A stretch of DNA of 64,000 nt from Poecilobothrus nobilitatus (Eukaryota; Arthropoda; Insecta; Diptera; Dolichopodidae). Below the pieces are notes generated by a model that did no database searches, had not been told where the DNA came from, and saw only the letters and a program-made list of their open reading frames with translations. Numbering within the stretch: position 1 is the stretch's first letter; every line of letters begins with the position of its first letter. Below are positions 1 through 10,800 of this stretch, piece after piece. The stretch lies in NCBI GenBank assembly GCA_947095535.1, contig OX352773.1, positions 266,158,515-266,222,514 on the forward strand, in the 5' to 3' direction. The position numbers and the translations under genes were made by a program.

Positions 1-977
1 ACAAGCTGGTCTTGATGATAAGAAAAAAGTAATTGCTATATTCTTCGATGTCAAAAGATGAAATAAAAAGCGATTTGGAAAAACACAATTTTGGAGTAAT
101 CCAAGGCAGCTCACTTCGCCAAGCGGGTTACTACAACTGTACATAAGCGGGTTACTAAAACTGAAATTAAAAAGTACTTTATTTATGTATGCTGATGATA
201 TGGTGATTGTTTATCAAGAAACGTCAATTATGAACTTAGAAAGTACTATTCAACGAGATATAGAGCTGGTTAATAATTGGATGAATCGACATAAGCTAAG
301 TAAAACCAAATTTATAATTTTTAAAAGAAAGTCTGCAGATTACCTTAATATAAAATATAGCAATAACCAACTTGAAATGGTTAAAAAATATAAATACTTA
401 TAGGGGTAATTGTAGATAAAAATTTGACGTGGCAAAGTCAAATTTTGGAACAAACAAAAAAGGCAAGAAAAATAGCTGGAATATTCAAGTTGATTGGTAA
501 AAGAGTGCCACATAAAATTAAAAGCTCAATTTACTACAGTTTGTTCCATTCAGTAGTTACTTATGACATACAAATTTGGGGAAATACTTATGATAAATAC
601 ATAAAATTACTACAAAGAGTACAAAATAAGGCTATTAAAAATGTATATTGTTATAAGTATAAAACGTAAACTCGTATAGTTCACAATGAAAACAAAATTA
701 TGCCTTTAAGCCTCCACATAAAATGCAAGTTGGCAACACAAGTCTATATGATTATGACAAATAATATAAACACAAATACGGTGCTTAATTTAAATAAAAA
801 TACACACAACTATAATACCAGAATATCAAATGATATAAGAATAAAGTCGTCAAGGATGAGATTTAACAACTGTGATACTGTTTATAATATAGCTTTTAAG
901 TTATATAATGAATTACCGTATGAAATTGAAAACTTAAAAAAAATAGGTACATTTAACTTCAAAATGAAAAAATATTT
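1..977 (+). pseudogene. Non-LTR retrotransposon reverse transcriptase fragment (copy 1)
   Basis: The translation carries the catalytic YADD box (bases 188-199) followed by the usual thumb and C-terminal landmarks of Jockey/CR1-like non-LTR reverse transcriptases: a KTKF-type segment, then a stretch around SLFHSVVTYDIQIWG and RVQNKAIKN. The frame is interrupted by a stop or frameshift at 401-420, a stop at 667-669, and a TGA near base 60 where copy 2 has TGG. Upstream palm motifs lie outside the window or are lost, and a short local duplication near 121-160 replaces sequence present in copy 2. The 3' end is cut by the insertion that begins at about 978. In a live element this enzyme would copy its own RNA at a nicked target; this copy is certainly dead. 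Clade assignment is from motif style only. Confidence 0.85.
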
Positions 978-2613
978 ATACCCGTACGATAAATATCGGG
1001 TATAATAAAATTACTCCTCCGTTTGTAACACCTCGAAATAAGCGAGCTAAATATACCTTCAAAGGTATGGATCGGATCAGAATCAAATTCTGAGTCGATT
1101 AAGCCATGTCCGTCCGTCCGTCAGCGCGCTAACTCAAAAACTAAGAAAGCTAGAATCTTGAAATTTACACAAAATATTCTGGGAGCAATTTTTAGGTTCC
1201 CTGTTTTTTTTTGTTGAGTTCGGACCAAAACTTCGGGTAGCTCCCGAACAACTAACTTTTAGATCATCACAATTTTTTTGAAATAGAGCCATGAAATTTT
1301 AACTGCTGATAGATACCATAAAAACATTAATTTTTTGTCCATACAAACATTTTTGTAGCCCCACCCGATAAGGAGCTACAGCCCCCCAAAGTTCGAAAAA
1401 TCTCTATATTTAAATTGTTATAACACAAGCTATAATAAATTTATACTTGTGGCATACGGTGTCTTAATTTACCGTTATGCGAAACTGAATTATTGCAAAA
1501 TCCTTTAACTCTTCTATCTTCTAAACAGTTTAAGTTGGAAACTTGAAATTTTGACAGAAGTTAGATCTTTGAAAATAAGTATGAGTCATTTCAGAATTTT
1601 TTTTTGTATCACCCCACGTTTAGGAGATATAAGGGGTCAAAAACTGAAAATTTCCTATTTTTAAACACCTGTAACTTGAACACCCTTTAAAATTTTTTTC
1701 AAGTAATACACAAAATTTAAAGCTTCAAAATTATACTCTTATTTCTGTTAACAAATTTTTTTAATAATATAGTTACTTTATAATTGACGAATGTGTTACT
1801 TGATTTTTTCAAATAATTTTCTAACAAATTTCTTTAACGAATTTTTTGCATTTTGTTTTACTCGATAATTTGAAATTATTAAATACATTTACATACATAT
1901 ATGTATTTTATTGTACTTATAAGAAATTATTCTATTAATGGAAATACTTTTAAAAAAATGTTGCAATACTGTTAAAAAAATGTTTGTAAGTAAATTTAAT
2001 ATACATTTACCGCTTAGTATTAAATGGTACTATAGAATATTTGAAAAAGTTTTGGATTGATAATCGTTATGTGGAAGGTTAGAATCTGCTTTTAAAGAAT
2101 GTATAAACATATATAGGGTGTTCAAAATTGAGGTATCATTTTGATTTTGCCGCCATTTTTTTTCTACCTGGAATTTTTATACGAGGTTTCTTTAGGTATA
2201 TTCTAAATATGGAACGTTACACGAAGGAACAACGTGTTTTTGTTATTACAACATTTTTTGAAAATGGTAAAAGTTTTCAAGATGTAATTAGGTTCGAACA
2301 AAATTTGGTAGAGAAAATGCTCCAACAAATCGTGCCATCAAGCTGATGGTTGATAAATTTCTAGAAACTGGATCTGTTCTTGATAACAGAGGCAACATTT
2401 ATCAACGTAGTGGCCGTTCAACCGAGAATGTAGCAACTGTGAGCAGAAGTGTTGAAGAAGATCCAAAAACTAGTTTGAATATATGTACAACTTATAGTTC
2501 TAGAAATTATAAAATTGACAGAGTGGCAGGCTGTGAATATACTAACGGTTTGTACGGGTATTGAGTTGACAAAGTTGACTAAGAGTTGACAAACGCAACT
2601 GTATTCCTCCTCG
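978..2613 (+). mobile_element. Helentron-like (DINE-1-like) element, family A ends with family B-like core
   Basis: Starts with TATACCCGTACG followed by a complementary CGGGTATA (hairpin-like 5' end), then a GTCCGTCCGTC microsatellite near 1107. It ends with an ACGGGTAT box, a GAGTTGAC segment and CCTCCTCG followed by T's. Unit 2 keeps the uninterrupted sequence (around 12598-12602), so both ends are fixed to within a few T's and no target duplication is needed. The interior (about 1280-1760: ACCGTTATG-type box, CACCTGTAACTT, 'AGGAGCTACAG') matches the repeat module of family B elements (29.2 and 55.8 kb) rather than family A, so the copy looks recombinant. A mariner remnant lies inside it. 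No replication protein is encoded; it is non-autonomous. Confidence 0.75.
2114..2564 (+). pseudogene. Tc1/mariner-like transposase N-terminal remnant
   Basis: Begins with a terminal repeat, AGGGTGTTCAAAATTGAGG, close to that of the complete element at 7148. An ATG at 2209 opens MERYTKEQRVF, the standard start of this insect transposase family (N-terminal helix-turn-helix DNA-binding region). After a frameshift near 2310 the neighbouring frame continues with LMVDKFLETGSV, RSGRSTENVA and SVEEDPKTS, all normal family landmarks. Everything after about residue 120, including the catalytic domain and the 3' terminal repeat, is missing. It sits inside the Helentron-like element 978-2613, so it inserted into that element or was captured by it. 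Confidence 0.75.
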
Positions 2614-3149
2614 TTTTTACATCAAATTTAGACTTCTTGCAAATGGTTTAATAATAAGAAAAATTTGAAATAGAAAATTTGAAATAGGGAATTAGAATAA
2701 TAAGGTATTAGGTATATAGAAAAATGTTTTTTATGAATGAATTATATTATTAGTTAGTAGTTAAATGTAGTTATCTTTTTTGCATGTTGTTATTGTTTTA
2801 TTATTAAATTATGAATTTTTATTACATTATATGAATTGTATATATTTTAATTTTAATTATTATGAAACACTCTATACAACCTAAATTGCTCCTATGAGTT
2901 TAAAAAGAATTAAATAAAAACAAATAAAATAAAATAAAGTTTTTTAAAGAAACTTTCATCGTAACAATATAATTTAGAAAATTACAAAAAAAAATTGGCA
3001 ATTAAAAATTTATTTTCTACTTTTAATTTAAAAAAAAACTGTTTTTTTAAATTTTTTTTATTATTATTTTTTTATTAATATTTTTCCCCAAATTTGGTGG
3101 TGTTTTAGCAGTGCAATTACTTTCCTGAGACTGACCTTGTTGATTTCCA

Positions 3150-3760
3150 TTAGTGACACTCTTTTATTTATCAAAAATATCGTTGATTCAATGTAGTGGG
3201 TAAATATGTATTTGATGGTTTGCGTATTGTTGCAGAATAGGCAGGTTGGAGATCTCGAAATCCTTATTGTGTATCGGTTTTCGGTGCCTATTAACTGTGA
3301 AACAATTGCATTCGGACTGTGTAGCTTTCTGAAGGATGTTGAGTTGTCCCATGCTGTAGCCCTATGTTTTTGATGTATACTGCAATCGTTTTATGCCAAC
3401 TCTGTTCATTTCCCATGATCTGGTAAAAATTAGCTTCGTTGAGCGTATGGTTACGAGTCTTGCCTCTTTGTCGCCCCTTTAGTTCCCTTTGATACCAACG
3501 TGGCCTGGAATCCAGCAGATTTGTACTTTGCCTTTACTTTTAATTATTTCGTTGCGTTGTCATTTATGAGTTTTTGGTATTGTTTTTTATAGCTTTTACA
3601 CCACTTAAGCAGTGCGTACATATTATAAATTAGTTGTTTCTTTTTTAGTTGTCTTTAATGGTTTCGAACAGAGCCAGTTCTTCTGCCATGTACTACAATA
3701 GCTTAGGTAGTATCGCGGTTTTTATTACCCTATTGTGTTCGATTATGAATAAAGCAACTT
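3150..3760 (-). pseudogene. Degenerate non-LTR RNase H domain (copy 1)
   Basis: On the minus strand, frames with stops contain AEELALFETIK and then VQICWIPGHVGIKGN, the typical RNase H core of Jockey/I-type non-LTR elements, followed by a weak C-terminal tail. Stops and frameshifts are frequent. It lies on the strand opposite to the reverse transcriptase at 1-977, so it is probably from another element. Bases 3325-3760 recur in unit 2 at 12764-13180; the part 2786-3324 is missing there. Confidence 0.6.
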
Positions 3761-3880
3761 ATTTACTATATTAATTATAGGAATAAGTATGGCAGATTAG
3801 AACAAAGAAATGATTTTACACCTTAAAGATTATCCAGAAACTAGAAATTTTAACTAGGAAAATAGCTAACATAGGAGTTT

Positions 3881-4771
3881 TATACCCGTATGAACTATGT
3901 TCAAGGGTATAATAAATTTTACATTACGTTTGGGACACCTTAAAAGAGTCAAGCTAGATATAGTGTCAAAGGTATGGATCGGCTCAGAATCGAAATCTGA
4001 GTCAATTAAGCCATGTACGTCCGTCCGTCCGTCGGAGCGGAGCGTCGGAATAAATAAAGGAGCTAGGAGACTGAAATTTTTTTTACGTCACTTTGGAAAA
4101 ATTGTTAGTTTTGCTATATAAATTCAACATTTTCGGTCGCCGGGTTCGAGTAGCTGCCATACAACTTCTTTCTTTTTATATAGAAATAACTCAGTATCTC
4201 TTCAAGCTAGGTTTCTGAAATTTTGCAAATGATGATCAAGTTTTATGGCAACAACTTTTGTATAATTTGGTTCGTCTAAAGCAACCAGTTCAGGTTTCTT
4301 GCACCTCTTGGAACTTAATGAAGCTAGGGGTCCGAAATCTTAGAAATGATGATCCAGTTTTATGGCAACAGCTTCTGCAAAATTTGGTTCTGCTGGTGCA
4401 ACAACTTCGGGTAGCTGCTATACAACTTCTCTTTTTAAATGAAAATAACTCACTGTCTATTGAAGCTAGCTATCTGAAATTTAGTGAAAAAGTGTCGAGT
4501 TACATGCCAAAAACTTTTGTAAAATTTGATTGGTCTAAAGCAGCCGGTTCAGGTTTCTTGAATTTCTTGGAACTTAATGATGCTAGGCGCAATAGATTTG
4601 GGTAGTTGTCATACAACTTCACCATTTACATAAATATATCTAAGTAGTTAACGTCGGTACTAAAACATCTGAATGTTTTTAAAAGATGATCAAGTTTTAT
4701 AGAAACAGGAAATATTATGTTCATACGGGTAGCCCAGAGTTGACACAGTCTACTCACTGCACTTTTACTCG
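3881..4771 (+). mobile_element. Helentron-like element, family A, complete
   Basis: Complete family A copy: TATACCCGTATGAAC with a complementary hairpin arm (GTTCAAGGGTATA), the GTCCGTCCGTC microsatellite at about 4017-4033, one and a half copies of the ~260-bp internal repeat (landmarks GTAGCTGCCATACAACTTC and GTTTTATGGCAACA), then GTTCATACGGGTA, a short AGAGT/ACT stem and a terminal CTCG before a T run. The open frame at 4258-4605 is a product of the internal repeat and not a gene. Unit 2 has a much more diverged family A relic at the matching site (13309). Confidence 0.8.
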
Positions 4772-5040
4772 TTTTAACTAATTTTAAAATTACAAACTTT
4801 TTGTTGTGTTTGGGGCAAGATATCCTATATAAGTCTCAAAAAAAAACTGATCTAATTTTTCTGCAAAAATAAATTAAATAAAAAATTTCTGTTTAAAAAA
4901 TAAATAATTTTTATTTATAGAACATCATGTTAGTGACACAACATTGAGATTTTTGTTATTAAAGTGATTTATAATCATCTAATCATAGTTTAATTTGATT
5001 TAAATTTAAGCTGATTTACAATGTAAATATTTTTTTCTGT

Positions 5041-6491
5041 TTATTTTTTAAAGCTTATCATCACACTTAGAAAACTGTATGCATTTTTTAAAATCTGAAA
5101 GAATGGGTTTTGAATCAAAAATAAAGAAAATAAACGTTTTTACTATAATTTACATTAACAAAAGTAATTAAATTTATGTCTAAAAAGTATGCTTTCATGA
5201 TGATAGGATTTGAAACAGCAAATGCATGCGCAATTATTAAATCTTTTCTTTGTTTTGGTTCAATTAAATACCATTTTCGATCATAAATGGCTAAAGGTGT
5301 AGCCTCGCTCTTAAAAAGGAAAAGTAATACTATTCACAAAATTTAACTTAATTTTTTTTCTTACAGCTGTAATAATATTATCTCCTTCTTTATATAAAAC
5401 AAAACCAAATCCAAATACGATTAGAACGCCTGCACAAAGAAATAAGAAAGTTTCTCCATCTTCACCCCACAACGGTGTATCCTGTATAGAATATTAAAAA
5501 AACTCTTTTTAATTAAGATAAAAATTGTAAATTATTCTATACCATTGAATGAAATATTGTGTAACATAAAGCTAAAGCAATTAAAGAGTAATCCATTAAA
5601 ACCGCTAATTTAAGAATATCTTGTATAGTCTGGGCATTTCTATAAGTAAAATTATTAAAAATTTTAAAAAATTACAAATATAGATACATTTTTTTCTTTA
5701 TACCTTAATATTTTCACATTTAATTCAATTTGTGATTTAACAAAGTTTTTCCATGTTTTAATATTACTTAAATCGTTTTCATTATAACTCCATCTACAAT
5801 TGACAATTCTCAATTGAAATTTAATATATGTAAGGAAAGTAACACTAAATGTATCAGCAAACATTACAACTGCATAAACTAAAATACCCACAAATAAAGC
5901 AACGACAAAATCTCCAATAGAATCTGAGTCATTAAAAAATGTAGGAAAGGATTCAACAAGTTTCCTTGATACGTATCCTTTTGGAAAAAAAATTTCATTA
6001 ACAATCATATAGACGGAATCTAGAACTATAAATTTAGTAAGTAGTCGTATTAAAGCAGATCCATCATTTTCAATTTCCATTAACATTTCGATTTCACGAG
6101 AATTTCCTTTTTTTTTAACATCCCGAATAAAATCGGTACAGTCATTGATAATTTTTAAAACATCTAAACGTCAAGTTATTTAAAATTAATTTGAAAAGAC
6201 AAAGAATTGTCCCAGCAACATTTAACGATAGGCTTTGAATATTATTAAAAGAATATTGAATCTAGTACATAAAATTGATTTTAGAAAATTTTTTCTAATA
6301 CTCGTTATAAATTCAATTTTCACCTGAATCATTGAATAACATGTACATATGATCAAAAACAATGAACCCCTGATAGACGGGAGCTTGTAGTTTTCTAAAT
6401 TTATAAAACCAAAATATTTCATTACACATAGGTGATATTTGAAAATGTTGTTGTAATTAAATTCTTCAAAAATTTTCTTAAAAAACTGCAT
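5041..6491 (-). pseudogene. Odorant receptor (7tm_6), unit 1 copy, exon 2 and splice donor deleted
   Basis: Paralogue of the intact receptor at 15603-17124. Minus-strand exons, 5' to 3': 6324-6491, exon 2 start at 6261 (truncated at about 6201), 5704-6163, 5543-5639, 5365-5481, 5154-5309 and 5041-5094. All except exon 2 have the same length, phase and GT-AG borders as the unit 2 gene and contain no stop. Between the exon 2 start and the exon 3 start there are 98 bases here and 169 in unit 2. The net 71-bp loss removes the last ~48 bases of exon 2 (part of a membrane helix), its GTAAGA donor and part of intron 2. A leftover GTCTTT could in principle be used and would keep the frame, but the intron would be only 37 bp. 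I call it a probable recent pseudogene; transcription is not excluded. Confidence 0.8.
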
Positions 6492-7147
6492 TCTGAATTT
6501 TTACAAAAATCTCCAACCAAAGAAAGACACAAACTAAAAATGCACTTCCAATATGTATTTATTTAAATGTAATATTTTAAAACACTTGTGTAATTTCTTA
6601 AAATCAATTATTAAATTTAATTTGCAAATTAGTATTAAATAAATTGTAGTCTTACAATAATAATGAGAAATTATTTATTGAAATCTATTAACAATTCCTT
6701 ATTTAAATTGATATAACAAGTAAATTATAATTGCACAATAAAATTATCATTTTCTTCGCACCATAAGACATCGAGACTTTCCATTACATTCTATTTAACG
6801 AAACTGTGTTTTTTTATCTTATTTCAAAAATTTTTGGGGTTTTTGATTCCTACTTAACGAAAGACTAATAAAATTTTATTGAAAATATTGATTCAAAAAA
6901 TTTAATAGAAAGTCCTATTCATCAAAACACAGATTGTATACATGGACTATCTTTCAGCATAGTAATGAATATGTCATACAAGCAATGAAACATACCATCC
7001 ATGGATCATATAAGTTTGTACATATTACTCCGAACATATGAATATTCGAAAAACTCTAGATATGTATGATACATAAAATTACAACACTGACTATAATGGT
7101 CATAACACCACCATTGTAAAAAACGTCAAATTACTAATTTTTATATA
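6492..7147. other. AT-rich flank upstream of the unit 1 receptor
   Basis: Up to about 6800 this matches the flank of the unit 2 receptor (17125-17420), so it may hold the receptor promoter, but I cannot point to a specific element. The rest is AT-rich DNA without coding signal. Confidence 0.4.
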
Positions 7148-8406
7148 AAGGGTCTTTCAAATTGAGTTATCAAAAGTAGGGGCACTTGTGTAACTTGTGT
7201 AACACATTTCAAACATTGAATTAAATGCACCCATATTATCATTTTGACAGTTGAAGGTTTTCCATTTATAAAAATGGAGTGGTATGCATTACATCAACGT
7301 GTTGAAATTATTGAATTATTTTATGAAAATGATCGTTCTGTAAGAAAAGTATTTCGTAAATTATGCGATGTTTATGGTCGACATAATCGTCCAACTCAGC
7401 AACAAATTAGTAATATTTTGCGGAAATTTCAAGAAACTGGTGCAGTACATGATCCAGAAAGACATCAGTATGCTCGTGTCGGTCTCTGACAGGGGAATAT
7501 TAGTGCTGTGGAGTGATGGTGTTACAGCTGACCCCAACATGTCAATTTCCCGGCGTTCACAAAAATTGGTACTTTCTGAGTCAACTGTATGGCGTATTAT
7601 GCACAAAGATTTAGCGTTGAAGGCCTACAAAGTTCAATTGACACAAGAATTGCTGCTACAAGATCATTCCATGCGTCGGGACTTTGCCAATTGCATACTG
7701 GAACAAAACGACGATTTTTAAAAAAAAATTATCTTTTTGGACGAAGCGCATTTAGAGATCGGTGGCTACATTAATAAACAAAACTGCCGTATTTGGAAAG
7801 AGGAAAATCCTCGCGTGATCCAAGAGACGACAACGCATCCACAAAGAGTCACTGTTTGGTGTGCATTGTGGTCTGGTAGTGTGGTTGGTCCGTACTTTTT
7901 CGAAAATGATGCTGGAAGAGCCATAACCATTAACGGTACCAGGTATCGCGACATGACCGCAACTTTTTTATGGCCAAAACTTGAAAGTATTGATACTAAG
8001 GACTTGTGGTTTCAACAAGATGGGGCTACGGGTTATACAGCCAGAGAAACGCTGCAATTACTGCATACATAGTTTCCAGACCGAGTTATTTCCAGATTCG
8101 GTGACGTGAATTGGTCTTCAAGATCCTGCGATTTGACACCGTTAGACTTCTTTTTCTGGGGCTATGTGAAAGGATAGCTGCTACAAGGATAATCCTCGAA
8201 TGGTTGAAGCATTGAAAGCAGAAATTATTCCAGTTATTGGTGAGATAAGGCCGCAATTATGCCAGAATGTGACCGAAAATTTTGATGAAACAATCAGGTA
8301 CTGTAGAGACGCAAGAGGTGGCCACATGGGACATATCATGCAGTTTTAATTCAAATTCTATGTCTTTTAAGTATTTACTTTTGAAAACTCAATTTTACAG
8401 ACCCTC
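7148..8406 (+). mobile_element. Complete but decayed Tc1/mariner-superfamily element
   Basis: Flanked by TA on both sides (7146-7147 and 8407-8408), the target duplication of this superfamily. The 28-bp terminal inverted repeats are 7149-7176 (AGGGTCTTTCAAATTGAG...) and 8378-8405 (its complement, with 3 mismatches). The length of 1259 bp is normal for a full-length element. It encloses one transposase reading frame on the plus strand. It is absent from the matching place in unit 2, so it probably inserted after the duplication. Confidence 0.9.
7274..8349 (+). pseudogene. Tc1/mariner-like DDE transposase, frameshifted (DD41D-type spacing)
   Basis: The ATG at 7274 opens MEWYALHQRVEIIELFYEN, a helix-turn-helix DNA-binding N-terminus. 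After a frameshift near 7480 the frame continues with SISRRSQKLVLSESTVWR and HKDLALKAYKVQLTQEL. After a second shift in a run of A's near 7725 comes the catalytic core: IIFLDEAHLEIGGYINKQN (first D), VTVWCALWSG, GPYFFEN and WFQQDGA (second D). The third D is in DLTPLDFFFWGY after an in-frame TAG at 8070-8072. I count 41 residues between the second and third D, by analogy with the PSD motif of mariner. A further shift near 8170 precedes the normal C-terminus (GEIRPQLCQNVTENF, RDARGGHMGHI). The enzyme would cut and paste the surrounding element; with three shifts and a stop it cannot be made. Confidence 0.9.
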
Positions 8407-8408
8407 TA

Positions 8409-9059
8409 TTATGATATATAGGCTCTCTCTCTCGTACACTAGTGACTTAACGAATGTGTTTTAAATGATAACGAATGATTTTTACGACTATGATAATAAG
8501 TTAATGATAAATGTCATGCAAAATCGTATGAAAACAATCTATAATAACAACTACAGTTATGTTATTCTAAAGCAGACATTCCACTTTAGTTTTCTATAAT
8601 GACTTGCTTAGAACCAAACGATTTCTGAGGAACCGTTAAAGCATATTAAATTCAAAAATAAAAAGATAAAAAAAATAAAAATGGTGCGAGCAGTAGTGTG
8701 TCAGATTCATATAACATGACTTACATAATCTTAAAAATTAATGTTTAAAAATATTAAAAATTTATGTCTAAGAGTGTAAATCTACAAATTTTGATCTCAG
8801 TGACAATTTTCTATGAATCACCTAGATTATAAAGTACCTGAAGTATGTTAGTGTATATATCAGTTTTATGAAGTGCTATTATTCTTCATTTATAAACTAT
8901 AAATTAGAGTTCCCGGTGTTATTTGACGTAGTTTGCTGATGATAATGATAATCTTATGAGGAGAGATTATTTCAATATTTTAATAACTGCCAAAAATGTT
9001 ATGTTGTTAAAACTTAAACACATTTCTTAATATACTTAATTAGTATATTTAAATTTTTT
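8409..9059. other. AT-rich DNA, no gene seen
   Basis: No coding signal, tRNA or recognisable repeat beyond short A/T runs. Confidence 0.35.
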
Positions 9060-9245
9060 TTTAAGGCTTGTGGCAATCTTCAAAAGACTTATTATCCTCT
9101 TGGTAGTGTGATATTCATACTGATTACATCCTCTTTAGCGAATATATTGGGATGAAAATTCTAACGGCTAACGAAGCACATTGGCTAGGAATTAGGGATT
9201 GAGGTTGAGTCACCAGCCTTTCAATAATAATAATTACCTTCTGTG
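9060..9245 (-). repeat. Degraded fragment of the tRNA-headed composite repeat
   Basis: Bases 9065-9200 are a diverged version of 45020-45180, recognised by AATCTTC, CTTGGTAGTGTGATATTCA, ATATTGGGATGAAA and ATTGGCTAG. They are followed directly by GGTTGAGTCACCAGCCTTTC, which resembles the tRNA-like head seen at 26838-26858 but in the opposite orientation. Most of the element's middle is missing. Confidence 0.5.
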
Positions 9246-9939
9246 CTAAAGAGCAAAACTTTTGGAAATTTTGTTCTAAATTGATCAAACCGTTTATACA
9301 GGACAATAAAAAAATTTTAAAATTACTTCATTGGATCCTCGTGCCCAAATCGGTTGGGTTAGTAGAACTTGACAAAAATTTGTTTCAGTCTTTTTTTCAA
9401 ATCTGTTCTACAAAAATTGACATTAATCGGAAACTAAATGTCAAATTTTGAACTCCATTAGTCAAACCTTTTAGGCGGAAGAACAGGCTCTCGGGCCTCC
9501 GGAACTCGAACGCGAAATAGATACATTTTTTGGTTGATATATTAAATAATTTACCTAAGTCCTCTGATTCTTTTAAAAATTATAAACCAATATATTTATA
9601 TATATACCTAGTGCTGTATACCAATATTATTTTTAATCAAAAAAGTAAAATCGGACTTTGAATTTAAAATTTTGATTTTAATGTAATATATATGTATAAA
9701 ACTAAAAACTGAATGAAAAACCAAGGCTATTACGGCACACCTGCAAGACAATACAAAACATTTTGGAATAATTGTCACTACTTTTGTATCAACAATTTCA
9801 ATTTTTTTTTTTTTTATTTCAAGGAAACCCTGCATAAGTTTCTAGGATATAAACCTTTAAGAAAATCCGTTGCACGTATAAGAATATAACATTCTTGTGT
9901 TTCTTGTGTTGAATATAACATTCAATTCTTGTGTTTTAA
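9246..9939. other. AT-rich DNA, no gene seen
   Basis: The short open frame at 9608-9835 (minus) has no homology that I recognise and sits in AT-rich sequence. I see no other feature. Confidence 0.35.
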
Positions 9940-10480
9940 CAGTTTTCAAATTTACTGGTGTCTAAAAATAGCAAATTTTCAACAATTTACTCCAAGACAA
10001 CTAGTGCTTAAACAGGAGGGGAAATAAGTACACTATATTTTTCTGAAAAACTTTATGCTTATTCTCAAAGATTTCCTCCTCTCAAAAGATTCAAGGTTCT
10101 GACTAACAGCGCTCCGGAAATACGGATGAACCAAAATTTTATAAAAATTTACTTTCACATAACTGTAAATTTCAATACCAAATTATAAAAACACATACAG
10201 TTTTATATCAAAACTTAAAAATATTTTCTGCCGTTATATGTTTTCAGATTGAAAAAGTAATCAACAAAACTAAAGATTTAAACATTTTACAATAAAGTTT
10301 TTTTCAACTTTGACAAGATGTAGCCTCGTAATAGATAAAAACTTGTTTCACAAAATTAATATTTTCCGTTAATAAATCGTATTAAAATTCCGTTGCTCAA
10401 TCTTAAACAGTATAGAACTTTTGAAGACAGACGGACGAACTAATATACAAATTCTTAAAAAAAAAACTTTAAAGTGTGTT
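9940..10480 (-). mobile_element. Helentron-like element, family B, degraded
   Basis: Read on the minus strand it has the family B order: an ACGGACAG-type GTCC block with 'AAAACTTC...', a poorly kept GTGGAACAA segment, the CTCCGGCACGC-like box near 10105, and the module ending in ATTTGCTATTTTTAGACACC near 9960. Both ends are eroded. Confidence 0.55.
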
Positions 10481-10800
10481 AAAAATAAAAACTAATAAAA
10501 AGAAAATTATTATAAGATAAATATTTAAGTGCAGCAACTATTATAACTTTAAATAATGAAAGTAACTTTTAACAATTGTCAGTAACATACGAACATAAAA
10601 TGTACATACATACATACCATTTTTATATAAGTCGTCATTTCTTCATCAAAGTAAATTTAACACACACTAATTTAAAAATTCATTGGATTGCATTTATGAA
10701 AAAAAGGAAAAGGGAAAGAGAAAAAAGAACAAAAGATTTTTAAGTAATTAATTCAATCGTTTAAAAATCACAACTAAACGCCACTTCTTACAAAACATTA
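10480..10800. other. Non-coding block conserved between the two duplication units (unit 1)
   Basis: Aligns by eye with 18880-19235 over its whole length, with landmarks TTAAGTGCA, ACATACATACCAT, TATATAAGTCG, CATCAAAGTAAATTTAACA and a purine-rich GAAAGAGAAAAAA stretch. The flanking sequence on both sides is not alignable. It lies about 4 kb upstream of the receptor start. It has no long open frame. It may hold a promoter (TATATAAG) or another control element, but this is inference. Confidence 0.5.

Noticed and set aside
5664..6086. Receptor open frame as a separate single-exon gene
   Set aside because: It is exon 3 of a seven-exon receptor. The last residues run into intron 3 and the internal ATG is not the start.
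6181..6200. GTCTTT at 6200 (minus) as the working donor of the unit 1 receptor
   Set aside because: It would keep the frame but leaves a 37-bp intron, below the usual lower limit for fly splicing, and removes part of a membrane helix; kept only as a possibility in the findings.
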